A DNA stretch of 64,000 bases from Saksenaea vasiformis B4078 (Eukaryota > Mucoromycota > Mucoromycetes > Mucorales > Saksenaeaceae): assembly GCA_000697055.1 (NCBI GenBank), contig JNDT01002043.1:21591-85590 (forward strand). The letters run 5' to 3'. The translations under genes and the position numbers were made by a program. Of this stretch, positions 48,338-60,897 are shown piece after piece. The notes beneath the pieces were generated by a model that searched no databases, was not told the origin of the DNA, and saw only the letters and a list, made by a program, of their open reading frames with translations. Each line of letters starts with the position of its first letter. The stretch's first letter is position 1.

Positions 48338-48775
48338 TACTGTTTATGGAACAAACTGTTACGCTAATCTGCACAAATTTTGCGTCCATGAGGAACCACT
48401 TTTACGCTAAGAAAAGAATGAAGTATGCGTTCATTAATAGATAAGTTCACAACAAATTCATACAACTACTTACATCAACGCGGCCCCTCGATGGACGCAA
48501 AATTCCTATAGACTTTGTTCATGGTTAGTAAATGGAATAATACCTGGATGTCATTTTACTTAACCCGAAGGGTAATTCCATAACTTCATGGTGGCCGCAC
48601 CCCGCATCGTGACGGATGGGAGTGGGAAAAGTGGAGGAGATTGGCACTGAAGAGTGACCAATTGAAACGCACTGCAGAGGACTTGAAGCTATACAACGTC
48701 CAGCGATCTATCGCACAAGATGAGCGATGCTGAGCGCGGTATTATTTATTTCATTTACTTAAGTGAGAGGTGCAA
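48338..48775 (-). repeat. Dispersed repeat family, copy D
   Basis: Closely matches the first 440 bp of copy C: ACTGTTTATGGAAC end, hairpin pair TTTTGCGTCCATGAGG (near 48378) and CCTCGATGGACGCAAAATT (near 48487), CCCGAAGGGTAATTCCATAA, and ACTTAAGTGAG at the other edge. The two hairpin arms match over about 14 bp. Confidence 0.75.
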
Positions 48776-51477
48776 TATCTAAAGAAGACACTCATGAAGG
48801 CTGTGCTAAAACGAAGTGGAATCTACAGCGACGATATATAGAGCCAGACAACAAACTGTTACAGACGTCTCAAATGTACTTTTCCTCTCTGTCTTGGTAT
48901 TACGAAAGAGCCATGTTCCTTAATGAAGAAGGACACTGTCTGTATCAGTATATTGCTTGTCTCCGCGAGATGTACCGATTACTTTTATGACCCGCACCAA
49001 TGATTTCCCAGAGACACTGATACCATCTAGAAACCCTCCTCTGATAAACTTATACTTACCCACACACCTTCCGTCGTTGAAAAGTAGGCAAAGAAATTCT
49101 TTTTCTCCGTTCTGAAGAACACTACAGCAAGAACTTACTCTTTGGTCCCTTGACCTCCGTCTTTCTATTTCTCTTCCACCCCACTTTTTTGAAAAGAAAA
49201 AAAGGAAAGTGAGGGATCTCAACTGAGAACGAAGTAACCATAATGTGAGACTATGCGCACATCTAGGATTAGGGATTAAACGTCCTGCATGACATTCAAT
49301 TTTTCTTGAGGCATTTGCTGCTCGTTCCCGAAATGGAAGAGAGAGTTTAATCATCTCATTTACAATGGATTCAGATACATTTACGAGTGTCACTTCTGTT
49401 ATAGATACCTTGTTTTTTTATGTCTAGCTTATCTTCCATATTTTCTAAATATTTGTTGAAATGTCTGCATTTAGTTATAACGAGTACTAAATATCAGCAG
49501 CCTTGCGCCTCTTTGGTGAAAAGTAGTATGTAAGATAGAAATTCAGCTAACCGTATAAGAACTTGCGATATCAGCTGGGGATCTGTGTAACAGCGGCCAT
49601 CTAGAAACGGATCCCTCTTGTATCGATATCTCAGAAATAGGATTTCTTAGGAATAGCAGACTATTTTGCTGTGAATAGGTAACAGTTTGCAATACTGCTG
49701 AAGAAATCCCGTAATAGAGAGGCCAGATGTGTACTTTGAAAGGGATTGTACATAGAAATTCAACATCGAAAGTTCTAAGCTTTCCGTTTTGAGAAATGCA
49801 CAGAATTGACGTAATCGATGTCCTCAGCAGTATTACGTTATCCATTTAAACTTCTTCTTTTTGCGCGTTTCATTGTATGTTTAATTATGTACTGACTCAC
49901 GGCTTAGGACGTGTGAGTAGGTGCAAGGTTATGGTTTTGCAATGGCGAGATCTAACCTAAAGCGTGCGGCTGTAGTTTCCCAAGTTTTTCCCTCACCTTT
50001 CACACAGCTTTGTCGAATAAGAAGCAAAATGACGAAAGCTACACAATGATAAACTTTGTTGATTTTGGTTTAGCTTCAACCGTAAGAAAATACCCATTAC
50101 ATTCGCCTTTAGGCCATACTAATGCCTCGTTGTCGAGTTTTCGATATATTCTCTTCTGATAAAAAAAAAGAAGAAGAAGAGAGGCTTTGATAATAGACAT
50201 TACACAACCATGATATCATATGTCAGTTTAGAAATATTTACGTCGCGTGCATAAAGAATTAATGTAAAAACCGGCATTTCGTATACGTACTATTACAGGT
50301 CGTTACACGTAGGAACTTTACACTCGAAAGTTTTCACGGCTTCTGTACTTCCGAAGTCACGCATAGTCAACTCAAAATATGCAAAGCATTGTATGACATC
50401 AGGAACATTGCAGTACGACAAAGTGTCGTGTTTATGTAAAACCTCTTCTTCTTTGTCAGGCTTAGTCAAACGTTGAAGCCGGGGATGAAACACTTGAAGG
50501 CAAGTTTGTGCTTCGATCTTAGCCAAATACCAGCCTAACAACAAAATACTTTTTCAAATATAGAATTCATAAGCGTCTGTTTGGGTTGGGTGGCGTCAGA
50601 GGTTCCCAGAATGTATCTATACCATCGCTCAGCAACGCAATGTCGTTCATGCTTGCAATTCATTCGCGTGTGTATCATGATATTTTTTTCCAGCAGGTTC
50701 GCTCTGCTTGTACTTTTCAGCAAGAATATATAGTATTGACGAAATCAAAGCAGAAAGGGAGAAGATACGTCAAGAATACCTAATCAGATGGTCGTGGTTG
50801 CTTTTCGGACTTTTGATATGGTGGGACCTGGAGTTGTACCACAAATTTATCGCCCACATCAGAGAGAACAACTTAAGATGGATTATAGGTTTGCATTATT
50901 CTGTACTGACTGTATATTCCTGAAATTGGTCACATATGACACGGGGAACTTTCAGCTCTGAAAGTCACATCCGGAAAACAATGACAGTAATAGACGACAG
51001 GTTGAAACGAACCTTTGTAGAAAACATGTATAAGGCTAAAAGTTACGGAAGCGGTTAGATATATCGGAATTTACTTATACACACAACATGCTTACCTAAA
51101 TTACGAGACGCCCTTGTTATTATGTTTCAAAGTATATCCTGATGACTGCAGGTGCCAACCAGACAAGGGAGAAGGAGAAGCTAACATCATGATTATAAAA
51201 CGAGATCAATATCATCGAAACGAAATCAACAGTCGCATAATATCTTTCGAACACTCATCAATATTAGACATTAATCAGACGTTAGTGGGTCCTGACATTC
51301 AGACTTGACACTGAGTATAGCTATAGAAAACATTTGCAATTCTCCAAGTCCATTCCAGTATCGGTTACTGTCTATGTAACGAAGTGCACTACTTAGGTTG
51401 GGCCAGGTCAGCTGAAAATGGAAAACTACATATATTCGTGAGCCGGAGATTTTCTTTCCTGCGGATTTGTTGCAGCC
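48776..51477. other. Gene-poor stretch with unassigned coding-like fragments
   Basis: Open frames on the minus strand (49393-48920, 49845-49543, 50544-50293) and the plus strand (50708-50923) show some coding-like residue use and possible GTAAGT donors, but I recognise no family. On the plus strand near 50041-50110, NFVDFGLASTVRKYP resembles a kinase DFG segment without any other kinase motif. This is best read as decayed genes or fragments. Confidence 0.3.
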
Positions 51478-51827
51478 ATGACATACAAAGGGTACGAAGG
51501 TAAGTCCACTGAAGACAGTAGCGAAGAGAGCGCAAACTTGGACCCTCTTTCTTTTTGTTGTTTCTTGAAAGGGTTGAAGGCGTACGTTGAACAGCAAGGG
51601 TCGGAATCAAGCTACAATAAGTTTGTGGCAAGCAACAAGGACAATCTGGCATCCTGGTGTATGGGTCTCCGTGGCATGTCCGAACAAATTCTCCATAGCA
51701 TTTGGTCTGAACGGTACAAGCAGGTTGTTGGAGAAGTGCAAGGGCTAAAGCGGTAAAGAGAAAGGGTGCCGTAACTCTTACTTTCTCATGCTTGTTTAAC
51801 CGTCCACTTTAGGCCAAAGATTAAATA

Positions 51828-53164
51828 CACTCCCCTAAAAAAGTCTGTAGACGGTTTGTAAACTCCTTGTTCCTAGCCAACTGGCTTGAACCTTTTTTTG
51901 ATTCTTATACTTCCTTTTCTTTGTAAACACTTATTATGACGCTTCAGGATATTGGCAACACTATTAGAAAGCCTAACTCTGAGTTTTCAGAGCAAGAGCG
52001 CTCCATCATGTATGGCATGAGGCTGTCTGGAATGTCGTACGGTGAAATCGCGAAGTTAAGGGGTGTCGGAAAATCAACAGTTCATCGTATTATAAAAAAC
52101 ATCGAGTCAACTGGTTCTTCTTCTTCGAAACGGAGGGAAGGAAGACCAAGGAAGACAACAGAAAGAACGAAGTGTATGCTAGAGTGCGATTTCAGAAACG
52201 ATCCGCGCCACCAGTAAAGGCCCATTTTGATTCATTCCGAGAGATATGCATGGAGGTGTCTTACCCTACGTTTACCAAAGCCATGCATGAACTTGGATTC
52301 CATTCACGTAGGATAGTTCGTAGACCACGCCTAGAAGATAGACATAAGGAGAAACGGCTGGAGTGGGCGTTGGAAAACCAGCATTGGTCCATGGACCAAT
52401 GGAAGAATGGTATCTGGTCTGATGAGTCGAGATACCGCGTGAAAGGCAATGACGGCCGAGAACGGGTCATACGAAAAGATGGAGAAGCACTTATGGAAGC
52501 ACACATAAGCGAAACGACGAAGTTTGGAAGTGGTGCAGTGATGTTTCGGGGGTGCTTCCATGCAGGCGGAGTTGGCCCCATCACTCCAGTAGAAGGCAAG
52601 GTGAACGGGAAGAAATATCAGGACATTTTGAAAAGGAATCTACTTCCTTTCTTAAATGAAAACAATCTTGAAGACTATGTCTTCCAGAGGATGGGGCTAC
52701 ACCTCATACTTGTAAATCCACCACGCTATGGAAGAAGAGAAAGGGTATCCGTGTCCTGTCGCGCTGGCCAGCACAAAGCCCCGATCTCAACCTAATCGAG
52801 CACCTTTGGGATGAACTTGAACGTCGTATCTCAAAGATAAGATATCGAATCAAGAATTCCAAGGAGCTCGAGGCGGCTCTAGTGAGTGAACGGCGTTCCA
52901 TTCCTCCAAGTGTTTGTGAAAACCTTGTAGCCTCAATGCCCGAAAGATGTGAAGCTGTCATCGAGGCTCATGGCGGCCACACCAGATACTAATATATAAT
53001 AACAAAGTAATATGGAAGTTTCTCAGATGCAATAACTTCGAACTCTGCGCTTCCCAGGTATGTTATATGAGAAATAGTTAGATGTATTGCATGTATAGAT
53101 TGTAGAAAGATAATTTGATGTTTCGGATTTTACAAACCGTCTACAGACATTTTTTAAGGGAGTG
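51828..53164 (+). mobile_element. Tc1/mariner DNA transposon, 1337 bp
   Basis: Terminal inverted repeats of about 36 bp (left begins CACTCCCCTAAAAAAGTCTG; right is its complement with one substitution and one extra base). Each end is flanked by the TA target duplication (51826-51827 and 53165-53166). It encloses a broken transposase. The insertion interrupts an exon of the surrounding PD-(D/E)XK-like gene. Confidence 0.93.
51936..52992 (+). pseudogene. Tc1/mariner transposase, frameshifted
   Basis: A cut-and-paste DDE transposase. The N-terminus has a helix-turn-helix with FSEQERSIMYGMRLSGMSYG and GVGKSTVHRII, then the AT-hook-like GRPRK. The catalytic part has WSDESRY (first Asp), EDGATPH (second Asp) and SPDLNLIEHLWDELE (Glu), a DD34E-type layout. 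The frame changes twice: near 52210 (after FRNDPR) and near 52690 (after EDYVFQ). The ending is AHGGHTRY at 52992. No full-length protein can be made, so the copy is non-autonomous. Confidence 0.88.
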
Positions 53165-55134
53165 TACAATGCCCTCTTGTGGAATGATATCCTAGCCAAG
53201 ATCAATCGTCGGGTATGTCCTGCAGAATGGCAAGTTCTGGCATTGGTCTCATTGTTTCCTTGTCCTTCGTTTGTGGATGGTTTTTAGTGGGAGGTGCAAG
53301 GGTTGTACACTGAGGCAGCCATTGATCTGCTTGCAGTCGCAACCGATCCTGCTGTCATAGTGATCAATGAATGCTTGGAAGACGCTGATATCAGGGGGAA
53401 GGGCAAGGAACAAGATACAGTCTCAGAAGGAGCAGCAGCAGCAGTTTCTATGACATCCGTTTCCTCAAGTAACAAAGTTGCTAGGACTGAGCAAATCGAC
53501 CAAGGAGAAGGAAGAGACAGTGAACCCAATGAAAAGCATGGTGGAACGGCACGCGCTGGCCGACACACTCAAGGTGTATATTATAGTAGTGATGATGGCA
53601 ACGCTGATGATATCAGTGATATGGACACACAAGCTGCGAATACTTCCAGTGATGACGTTGATGCTACTTCCGAAACTGCGAGTGACTCGAGTGATGAATG
53701 CAACACTCATGCACTTTACCCCTTTGCTGTGAAGAAGGTAAAGCGAATTAAAAACTGTAAATGAACGTGACAAGAGTCAGCTCACATAATTTTTTCAGAT
53801 ACAAGGAAGGCTCGACGTGGAAGACCGAGTGAACATCAAAGCGTGCATAAAAAAAGCCAGGGATATCCGAGAACAAATGACAAACTATGCCATTCGATTG
53901 TTGCACAAAGACCGTTTGACGTCCGCAGAAGAAGAACTTCTCAAGTATGAAAAAACGCAAAGGGGAAGAAAAGAGAGAATGGCATAAAGAAAATTGTTGA
54001 TTTGAATGTAGGCTATTACTGTCCAGCGTGGGGAACTTCTTAGATAGTTCAATAAATGCCGCGATGAAGGAGCTCTTTTCCCCTCGGCAAATTCAAGCAC
54101 TTGTCAAGCGTCCGTCGGCTGATGATCAAAGCGGTTGCGGCCTTGATCTGCCCAGCATTGCTCTTTTTTGCAGATATCATGGACAATTGGTAATGAGAAC
54201 AGCAACGAAAAATTAACTCAATGATCTTTTTTTCGTTGTGTGGGAATCCACTAGCGATAACTTGGATATGTTGATCGAAAAGATCCAATCGGAAAAGCTG
54301 GCCCTAGTCAAGAAGAAGCAACGGAAATCAAATTGTTACAAAATGCTTTGTGTCCTCGATATTGTGTAAGAAACAAAGGAAACCATACTGTTGCCACAAG
54401 ATCGTCGCTGACTTTTCTTTGTTTAAGCGCTGAATACTTGGATAACCCCATTGATCAAGATGCTTCAGAGATGACCCTATATAGACGGTTCGCCATTTTG
54501 CTTGACTTCGTGCTGGCTGATCTGGATATTGTGATGAAGGAGTAAGAGCAAGCAAAGAAGCCCATCGAGTGCAAGCTTCATATCTCACCCGTCGTTGTTT
54601 TACTCAGCGGAGAAGTTGTCTCTGAAGCAACCAAGGCTGCCATGGAGCAAAATGCGCATGATACGAGAGACCTTTCGGTCGCAAGATTGACTTACTGCTC
54701 AAAGTCAAAGGCACTCCAATTGAGTTGGCGACAAATGAATGGAAATCTGTGAAGACCAGTCATTTACGTCTGCAGCAACAGAGCAAGAACATCCGATCCA
54801 ATTGTGCCATCCTTAGCAAGCTGCATGTGACCAGTCAAGGAGAAGTTGATCAGATCATGGCAGTTGATGTGATAGGTAAAGCAGAGACTTGGAAACATTT
54901 TTTTGAGGGACTGACGATATTATTGAACGATGACACTTTTGTCGATCTAGGCACAACCGGCTACCTGTATCTTCTTCAATTCAAAAAAAAAAGTCTATGT
55001 ATTCAGCCTTGTCGCGCCCATTTTCATCCCTGGTGACTTTTGTGAGTTTGCGCTATTTCGAGAAACGGTCAATGGTCTGTTTGTGTGGAGCGATTTCCTC
55101 AAAAAGCTTTCTTATACAATGAAAGTTGCGTAAT

Positions 55135-56198
55135 CTCGCAATCAATTACGTCACATCGCTCATCTTCCCAGAATATTCTTTACCCCCAGGCAAAGATGTG
55201 TCCAAAAGAGACCTATTCATCTAGTCGATTGATTTTTTTCTTTTTATTTCGGTTTCCTATTGACACTTGCGTTCCACTTTGCCCAAAATGGCCAACTTTC
55301 AGTCAATTTATGTTTCATTTAAACGTAAATGTTATTTCAAAGCTTGCTATCATTAGTCGCAATATGTATTATTTGTCTTTCCTCTGAAGCCGGAGCACAG
55401 GTTGAAGTTCTTATAGTTTTACGGCTGTCGTTGGTAATTATTTCAATTCGTTAATGAATTTCTGCGTAACAAGGCAAGGAGACATTGTGGGATAAGTTTA
55501 CTTCTGTGTCTATAAACGACAGCTTAGCTAAAACACGAGAGGGGGAAGGATGGTTTCGAGACACGCGGCACAAATAAGCATGTTGTAATTTGATAGATAA
55601 AGGGGAAAAAGTTAGAGAGGATAGCAGATACAGGTGGTAATAACTTTGGTATAGTGTGCTGCAAGGCCTGTCTTGAGGAGTAACTTGCGTCGAGGAGGAT
55701 CCTATATTGAACCAAGTTCTTGATTATTGAATTAGGACTACATAAGCTTGCATAGCCATGAAGTCCATGTATGTTTAGATTCTGGGCAACCAATCATGGT
55801 CATCACAGGTGATCAAAGCTTTCACACAGGACTGCTTTATGGTTGGCGGGACTCCCGGAAAAAAATTTTTAGCATTTTTTTTTCGAGTGGGACTGCATAC
55901 CAATGCTTTCTCAAGCCAGCTTAACTCTTTTCTCAAATGATTGTGATTGTGCTTCCACGGGCTTGGAATACGAAGAAACACAAGAGCACAGATGTTGTGA
56001 CTTCGAATACCAAAATAGGCAGATCTTTTGCCCTACCCCGTTGCGAGATCTTTGGACGGAGTTCCCCGATCCGAATCGGCGGGTAGAAATCTATAACAAC
56101 CAGCTGTGACGACGCATCTTTTTCTGTCTTCTTTTTCTTTTCGGCTTCCTTTCGTTTGTCCGACACGCCACTTTCTCTCGCATTTCTCCGCCGAAGCT
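55135..56198. other. Intergenic region before the P5-type ATPase gene
   Basis: No supported gene. The region just upstream of 56199 is pyrimidine-rich, consistent with a leader. Confidence 0.45.
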
Positions 56199-59100
56199 AT
56201 GAGAGTCGCTTCGATCCTAGGTGCGCTCTGCATAGTGCTCTTGGGCGTGGACGTCGATGCGCTTCCTGTGTTCGAAATACGTAAGAAGCCCCTAATCGCG
56301 ATAGAGCCCGGCAGAAACTCACTTTGCTTTGTTAGCCAATGATTACGACCGTTACGGCCAGGCCTGTCCTTTGCGCCCTCAATACAATGTGTCATGCCCG
56401 CTTCTGTGCGTTACGAGCCACGACCTATGTCCCACTGCTTTGGCTCCTACCTGTCCTCAAGGTCAAGTTTTCTGCGGCGACGGAGCCTGTCATGGAACTT
56501 GCGAGAACATCGGCAACGCATGTACTTGTGGTGAGCTAGATGCCCCAAGCAATTATGTTCCATGTGCTGCTGGTCAGCTTGTGAACATCACGCACTTCGA
56601 TCCGCGCAACGCTGACAGACAAGTGCAGCAGACCTGCGCTTCTGCGGCACAGCTCAACCCTTCTGCCGTGGGTGTATGGGGTACATTCAACGTATCCTCT
56701 ATCTGGGCTCAGTGTCCTCCTGCCCCTGAGCCGAGCTTCACGTTCCGAGAACCAATGTGGATTGCTACATGGACGTTATTGGGATTTGAAGCTGCCCTAA
56801 TTGCGTTGTGGCACGTTTATAAACTGGCACGTGAGGCCACCTTTCATAGGTCAATTGCGTCATCGAAGTTTCTCGAGGCAAAGGCCATAGACGGAGAAAA
56901 GGATACCCTGAAAGCGATGGACAAAAATGGCGCACTTAGTGAATCGGACAGGTCATCCTACTCCAGCACCATCAAAGAGTCGGAAAAGCTACGGTTTCGT
57001 GGATTTCAAAACGATTATTTTGGATTCTTCGCATTTGGATCCGTTATTGTCACTACATTATTGTTCCTGGTTTTTCTCGGCTGTTTGGTGAGCGATTATT
57101 GTAAGTTGAATTAACGCTCAGATGATCATTTGTATTACTTTCCACAATCTAATTTTTCATTGTTGCACAGATGGAACTCTATCAGGGACACCCCTTGAGG
57201 TGTTTTTGTCATCCGATATGTCCTCCAAGATTTTCACTGCTGTATGGCACATTGCTGCAGCTTGGTTCTGTCTCGTCATGTTCTGTAGAAACCGCATTCG
57301 AAATTACTTCCGCATTGAATCTTACGCGCACAAGTGCCCGTTTGTTCAAGTGGAGCGACGACAGGAAGAAATCGTCTTCTTGGATGATGGAAGCAAGTGG
57401 CTTGCAAGACTCCGCCAAGCTGAACAACACGCAACGAAACGCTTGGGGTAAGATTGTCACTCCGCTTGCGTTCAATTATTCACCGGGTCTCGCCTGTCAG
57501 ATTGGATATTATGGTGGAAACCTGCACAGTGCACCAAGCCGATACTCAACTTCGTTACTTTGAATATCAATGCATGCGCTATGTTTACAATACAACCAAA
57601 AGTCGCTTTGAACCATACGAATTCGACCTTGGATCCACTCACCAAAAGCTTTGCGCCTGGGCAGAAGGTATCACTTCGGAAGAAGCGGTACGTCGGCAGT
57701 GCCTCCTTGGTCCGAATTTGATTCGTGTCAAAGTGCCTTCGGTGCCAATGGCGATCATTCATGAGTAATTTTTCGTGAATTGTTTACGAAATCCATTCTA
57801 ACTACTTTTGTACAGGTTCAGTTCATTTATCTATCTGTACCAACTGATGTGTATGTGGGTGTGGTAGTAAGTATTGACATTATCGAAAGCGCCAGAATGT
57901 TATCATCTCAAGCCTTCGATCTTAGTTATTTCCAGTACTTTAAGATGGGTCTTGTGCAGACCTGCATTATCCTTCTTGCTGCATTTATCCGTGTTATCCT
58001 GCGTTTAAAAGCCGAATACCGAATCAAAGCAATGGCTGAGCACGAAACAAAGGTGTGTGTGTTGCGCGATGGCAAATGGAACCAAGATATCTCGAGCGCC
58101 GACCTTGTACCTGGAGACGTCTTCGAAGTTGAAGAACACACGCTTATTCCGTGCGACGCTGTGATTTTGTCGGGCACTGTGGTTGTCAATGAGTCCTCGT
58201 TGACTGGCGAAGCTATGCCAATTCGAAAATTTCCCATTCCCAACAACAACAACCAGTACGAGATGATGGGCTCAGGAAAGGTGAATACTTTGTTTGCTGG
58301 TACAATTGTGTCCCAGACCACGCCCGATGCGTCTAATGGCGATGGCAAGCGAGTATATGCCTTAGCCATGCGAACAGGCATTACAAGCGAGAAAGGCATG
58401 CTGATCCACAAGATCCTCTTCCCTTCACCCGTCAGCTTCATTTTCAACGAGCATCTAAAAGTGGCTATCTCGATCCTTTTGGTTTGGGGTCTTGTTGCTT
58501 TTTGCCTTACATTGTATTTAATGGGCCGCGGAAATATCACAAGCTGGTATTATGGCGTGTTCGTCATGTCCGAGATCTTCTCGCCTCTGTTACCAGCCGC
58601 TTTTACAATCAACCAAAGCGTATGTGCAGCACGACTCCGGTCTAAGAAAATTTTGTGTATCGATCTGCCCCGCATCAATTTATCCGGGAAAGTTCGTATC
58701 TTTTGCTTTGATAAGACCGGAACACTGACACGTGAAGGACTCGAGTTTTACGGTGGGGTTTCAGCACCGCCGAAGGCTGATGACACATTTGGCGAACGCG
58801 AGGAAGATCCGCTGAAAATCGAGAGGAAGTTGGCGATGGGTATTGCGACGTGTCACGCTGTAGCCAAGGTCCACGATCAGTTTATTGGTAATCCCGTGGA
58901 TATCGAGTCATTCAACGCCATGAAATGGGAACTTCTTCCTTCTGCCGACCCTCTTTATCTTGATACGCTTTTACCTCCTGCCATGTCGCCAGATGACGAG
59001 AGATCCCCAGTTCACGTGGTTCGACGATTTGAGTTTGTCCATGCACGTGCATCGCAGTCTGTGGCTATACTAGACCCAGCAACAAATCACGTCCACGTGT

Positions 59101-60897
59101 TTTTAAAGGGCTCATTCGAACGTATCAAGCAATTATCGAGCCCTGAATCGATCCCATCCACATATGATCAGGCTGCGGCGGATTATGCGCGAGAAGGTTG
59201 CTATGTTCTTTCTATGGCCCATCGCAATCTAGGCCAATTAGGACAAGATATCACAATGGACCAGCTTAAAACCATGAGCCGCGACGACATGGAACAAGGT
59301 TGCAGCTTTTTGGGATTTGTCCTATTCCGAAACATGCTCAAGCATGACACGACGGACGCAATCAAAGAGCTCAAAGGTGGCGATACACGTGTTGTTATGA
59401 TCACAGGAGATACTGCTCTAACAGGCATCTTTATCGCACGCCAGTGTGGAATGATCGAGCCACACCAGCGCGTACTTCTAGGAGACCTTGCAAATGGTAC
59501 CATCGTTTGGCATGATGTGGACTCGAAGGAACAAGTAGACGTGGACGAAGTTTTGGCATCTTCCACATGCGAACAACACGAGTGCCCTATTGAACTTGCA
59601 TTGACGGGCCGTGCATTTGAAGAATTGATTTCTCGTGGCGACATGCGCAAGTATTTACTGCTGACTGGAGTCTTTGCGCGAATGACGCCTACGAACAAAG
59701 TTCAATGTGTTCAGTTACACATGGAGAAAGGTGTAACAGCTATGTGTGGTGACGGCGGCAATGACTGTGGCGCTTTACGAGCAGCACACGTAGGCCTTGC
59801 ACTGTCCGAAGCAGAAGCTTCCATCGTATCACCATTCAGTACGAGTAATAGGTACTTTCTAGAATGCTCCTAAAGAGGAAGAAGAATGCCCGACTAATGG
59901 CAACGTAGGTCGATTATGCAGTGTGTAGAGCTATTGAAGCAGGGTCGTTCCGCTCTAGCAACCAGCTTCGCCAACTTCAAATTTTTGATCTTCTATGGTG
60001 AAAGTATGGCATTCTGGGAATTAATCATGTTCTATTTCACTGTCATTGCACCACAGCCGATCTGGATCACCATTGATGGTAAGTAGATATCACAAAAAAA
60101 AACTTTTGTTCTCTTTGCTGACGTTGGTAAATGCTAGGTTTTATTACGACCACCATGACGTTTGCAATCACCCAAGCTAGACCTGCCAAAACGTTGGGAC
60201 CGTCTCGACCCACCGCAAAACCTCTTGGTTTTTATACCCTGGCCTCCTGTTTAGGTGTTATCTTCATCAATTTCTGGTTTCTGGTCACCAGTGTTGTGTG
60301 GCTCTTCCAGCAAGACTGGTTCGTGTGTAACGAATTTGATAGTTCATCCGTTGATTCCGCCAAATGGTGGCTTCTTGGTGATAACTATGAGGCAGAGGTA
60401 ATCTCGCTGGTGATCATCTTCCAATTCTTCAACAGCGGAGCCGTTGTCAATTTCGGCTCAGTCTTCCGACAATCCTGGTGGCGCAATTATATTCTTGTGT
60501 TCATCTGGGCTTGCTTTTTCACCAGCACCAGTTATATGACTTTGGCAGATCCCAACCCTTATAGCTGCATCGTAAGTCATTTTTACGACAAGGGCTCCAG
60601 ACCTGTTACTGAGCACTTTTCTTTTTCGTTTAGTTCCGCATCAATTGTGGCACACCGTCTGAGCTCGAAAAGCTTGGATACCCAAAACCTTACTGGCATA
60701 TTGAGCCATATAATTCACCGCTAGGTCACAACGTCCTCCCCTGGGATTTCCGATGGAAATTATGGGGATTCATTTTGGCCAATTGTATCGCTAATATCAT
60801 CTGGGAACGTGTTATTATCCTCGGTTTTGTCCGACGCTGGGCGGTCAAGCGAAGCAAACAGAACCCACCAAAAAACCGTGTCCTGATGAAACTCTGA
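56199..60897 (+). CDS. P5-type (P5B-like) P-type ATPase with a cysteine-rich N-terminal ectodomain
   Basis: P5 ATPases sit in endomembranes; P5B members such as yeast Ypk9 and ATP13A2 act in late endosomes or vacuole and export polyamines. Nine exons (56199-56280, 56336-57100, 57171-57447, 57501-57764, 57816-57866, 57926-59851, 59909-60078, 60138-60571, 60634-60897) give 1410 residues. A signal peptide leads to a lumenal domain of about 150 residues rich in Cys (CPLRPQYNVSCPLLC, CGDGACHGTC, CTCG), then a membrane span and the P5 core. Motifs: LTGEAMP (usual TGES), M4 SPLLPAAF (usual PPxLP), DKTGTLT with the phosphorylated Asp near residue 741, MITGDTALTG, GDGGNDCGALRAAHVG. All core elements are present, with TGEA and SPLLP as substitutions. 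Substrate not known. Confidence 0.9.

Larger units (their letters stand above)
51478..55134 (+). pseudogene. Multicopy-type PD-(D/E)XK-like gene, disrupted by a Tc1 element and frameshifts
   Basis: I know this type as a large uncharacterised family of Mucorales genomes. The C-terminal part shows GRKIDLLLKV ... IELATNEWKS, which resembles the D...E-x-K core of PD-(D/E)XK nuclease folds. Exons at 51478-51751, 51816 onward, 53288-53735 and later join in phase, with an acidic Ser/Asp-rich middle (SSDDGNADDISDMDT). A Tc1/mariner element sits inside the second exon: removing it and one TA restores KIKYNALLWNDILAKINRR. Downstream, an apparent stop at 54543 is better read as an intron (54541-54605) giving DGEVVSEATKAAMEQ. 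A one-base frame change then occurs near 54680, and another in an A run at about 54981-54992. The last conserved part is FRETVNGLFVWSDFLKKLS. Without the insertion it would be a near-intact gene. Confidence 0.6.

Noticed and set aside
54543..54545. An in-frame stop in the PD-(D/E)XK-like gene
   Set aside because: A GTAAG...CTCAG intron (54541-54605) removes it and gives a coherent junction (KDGEVVSEAT).
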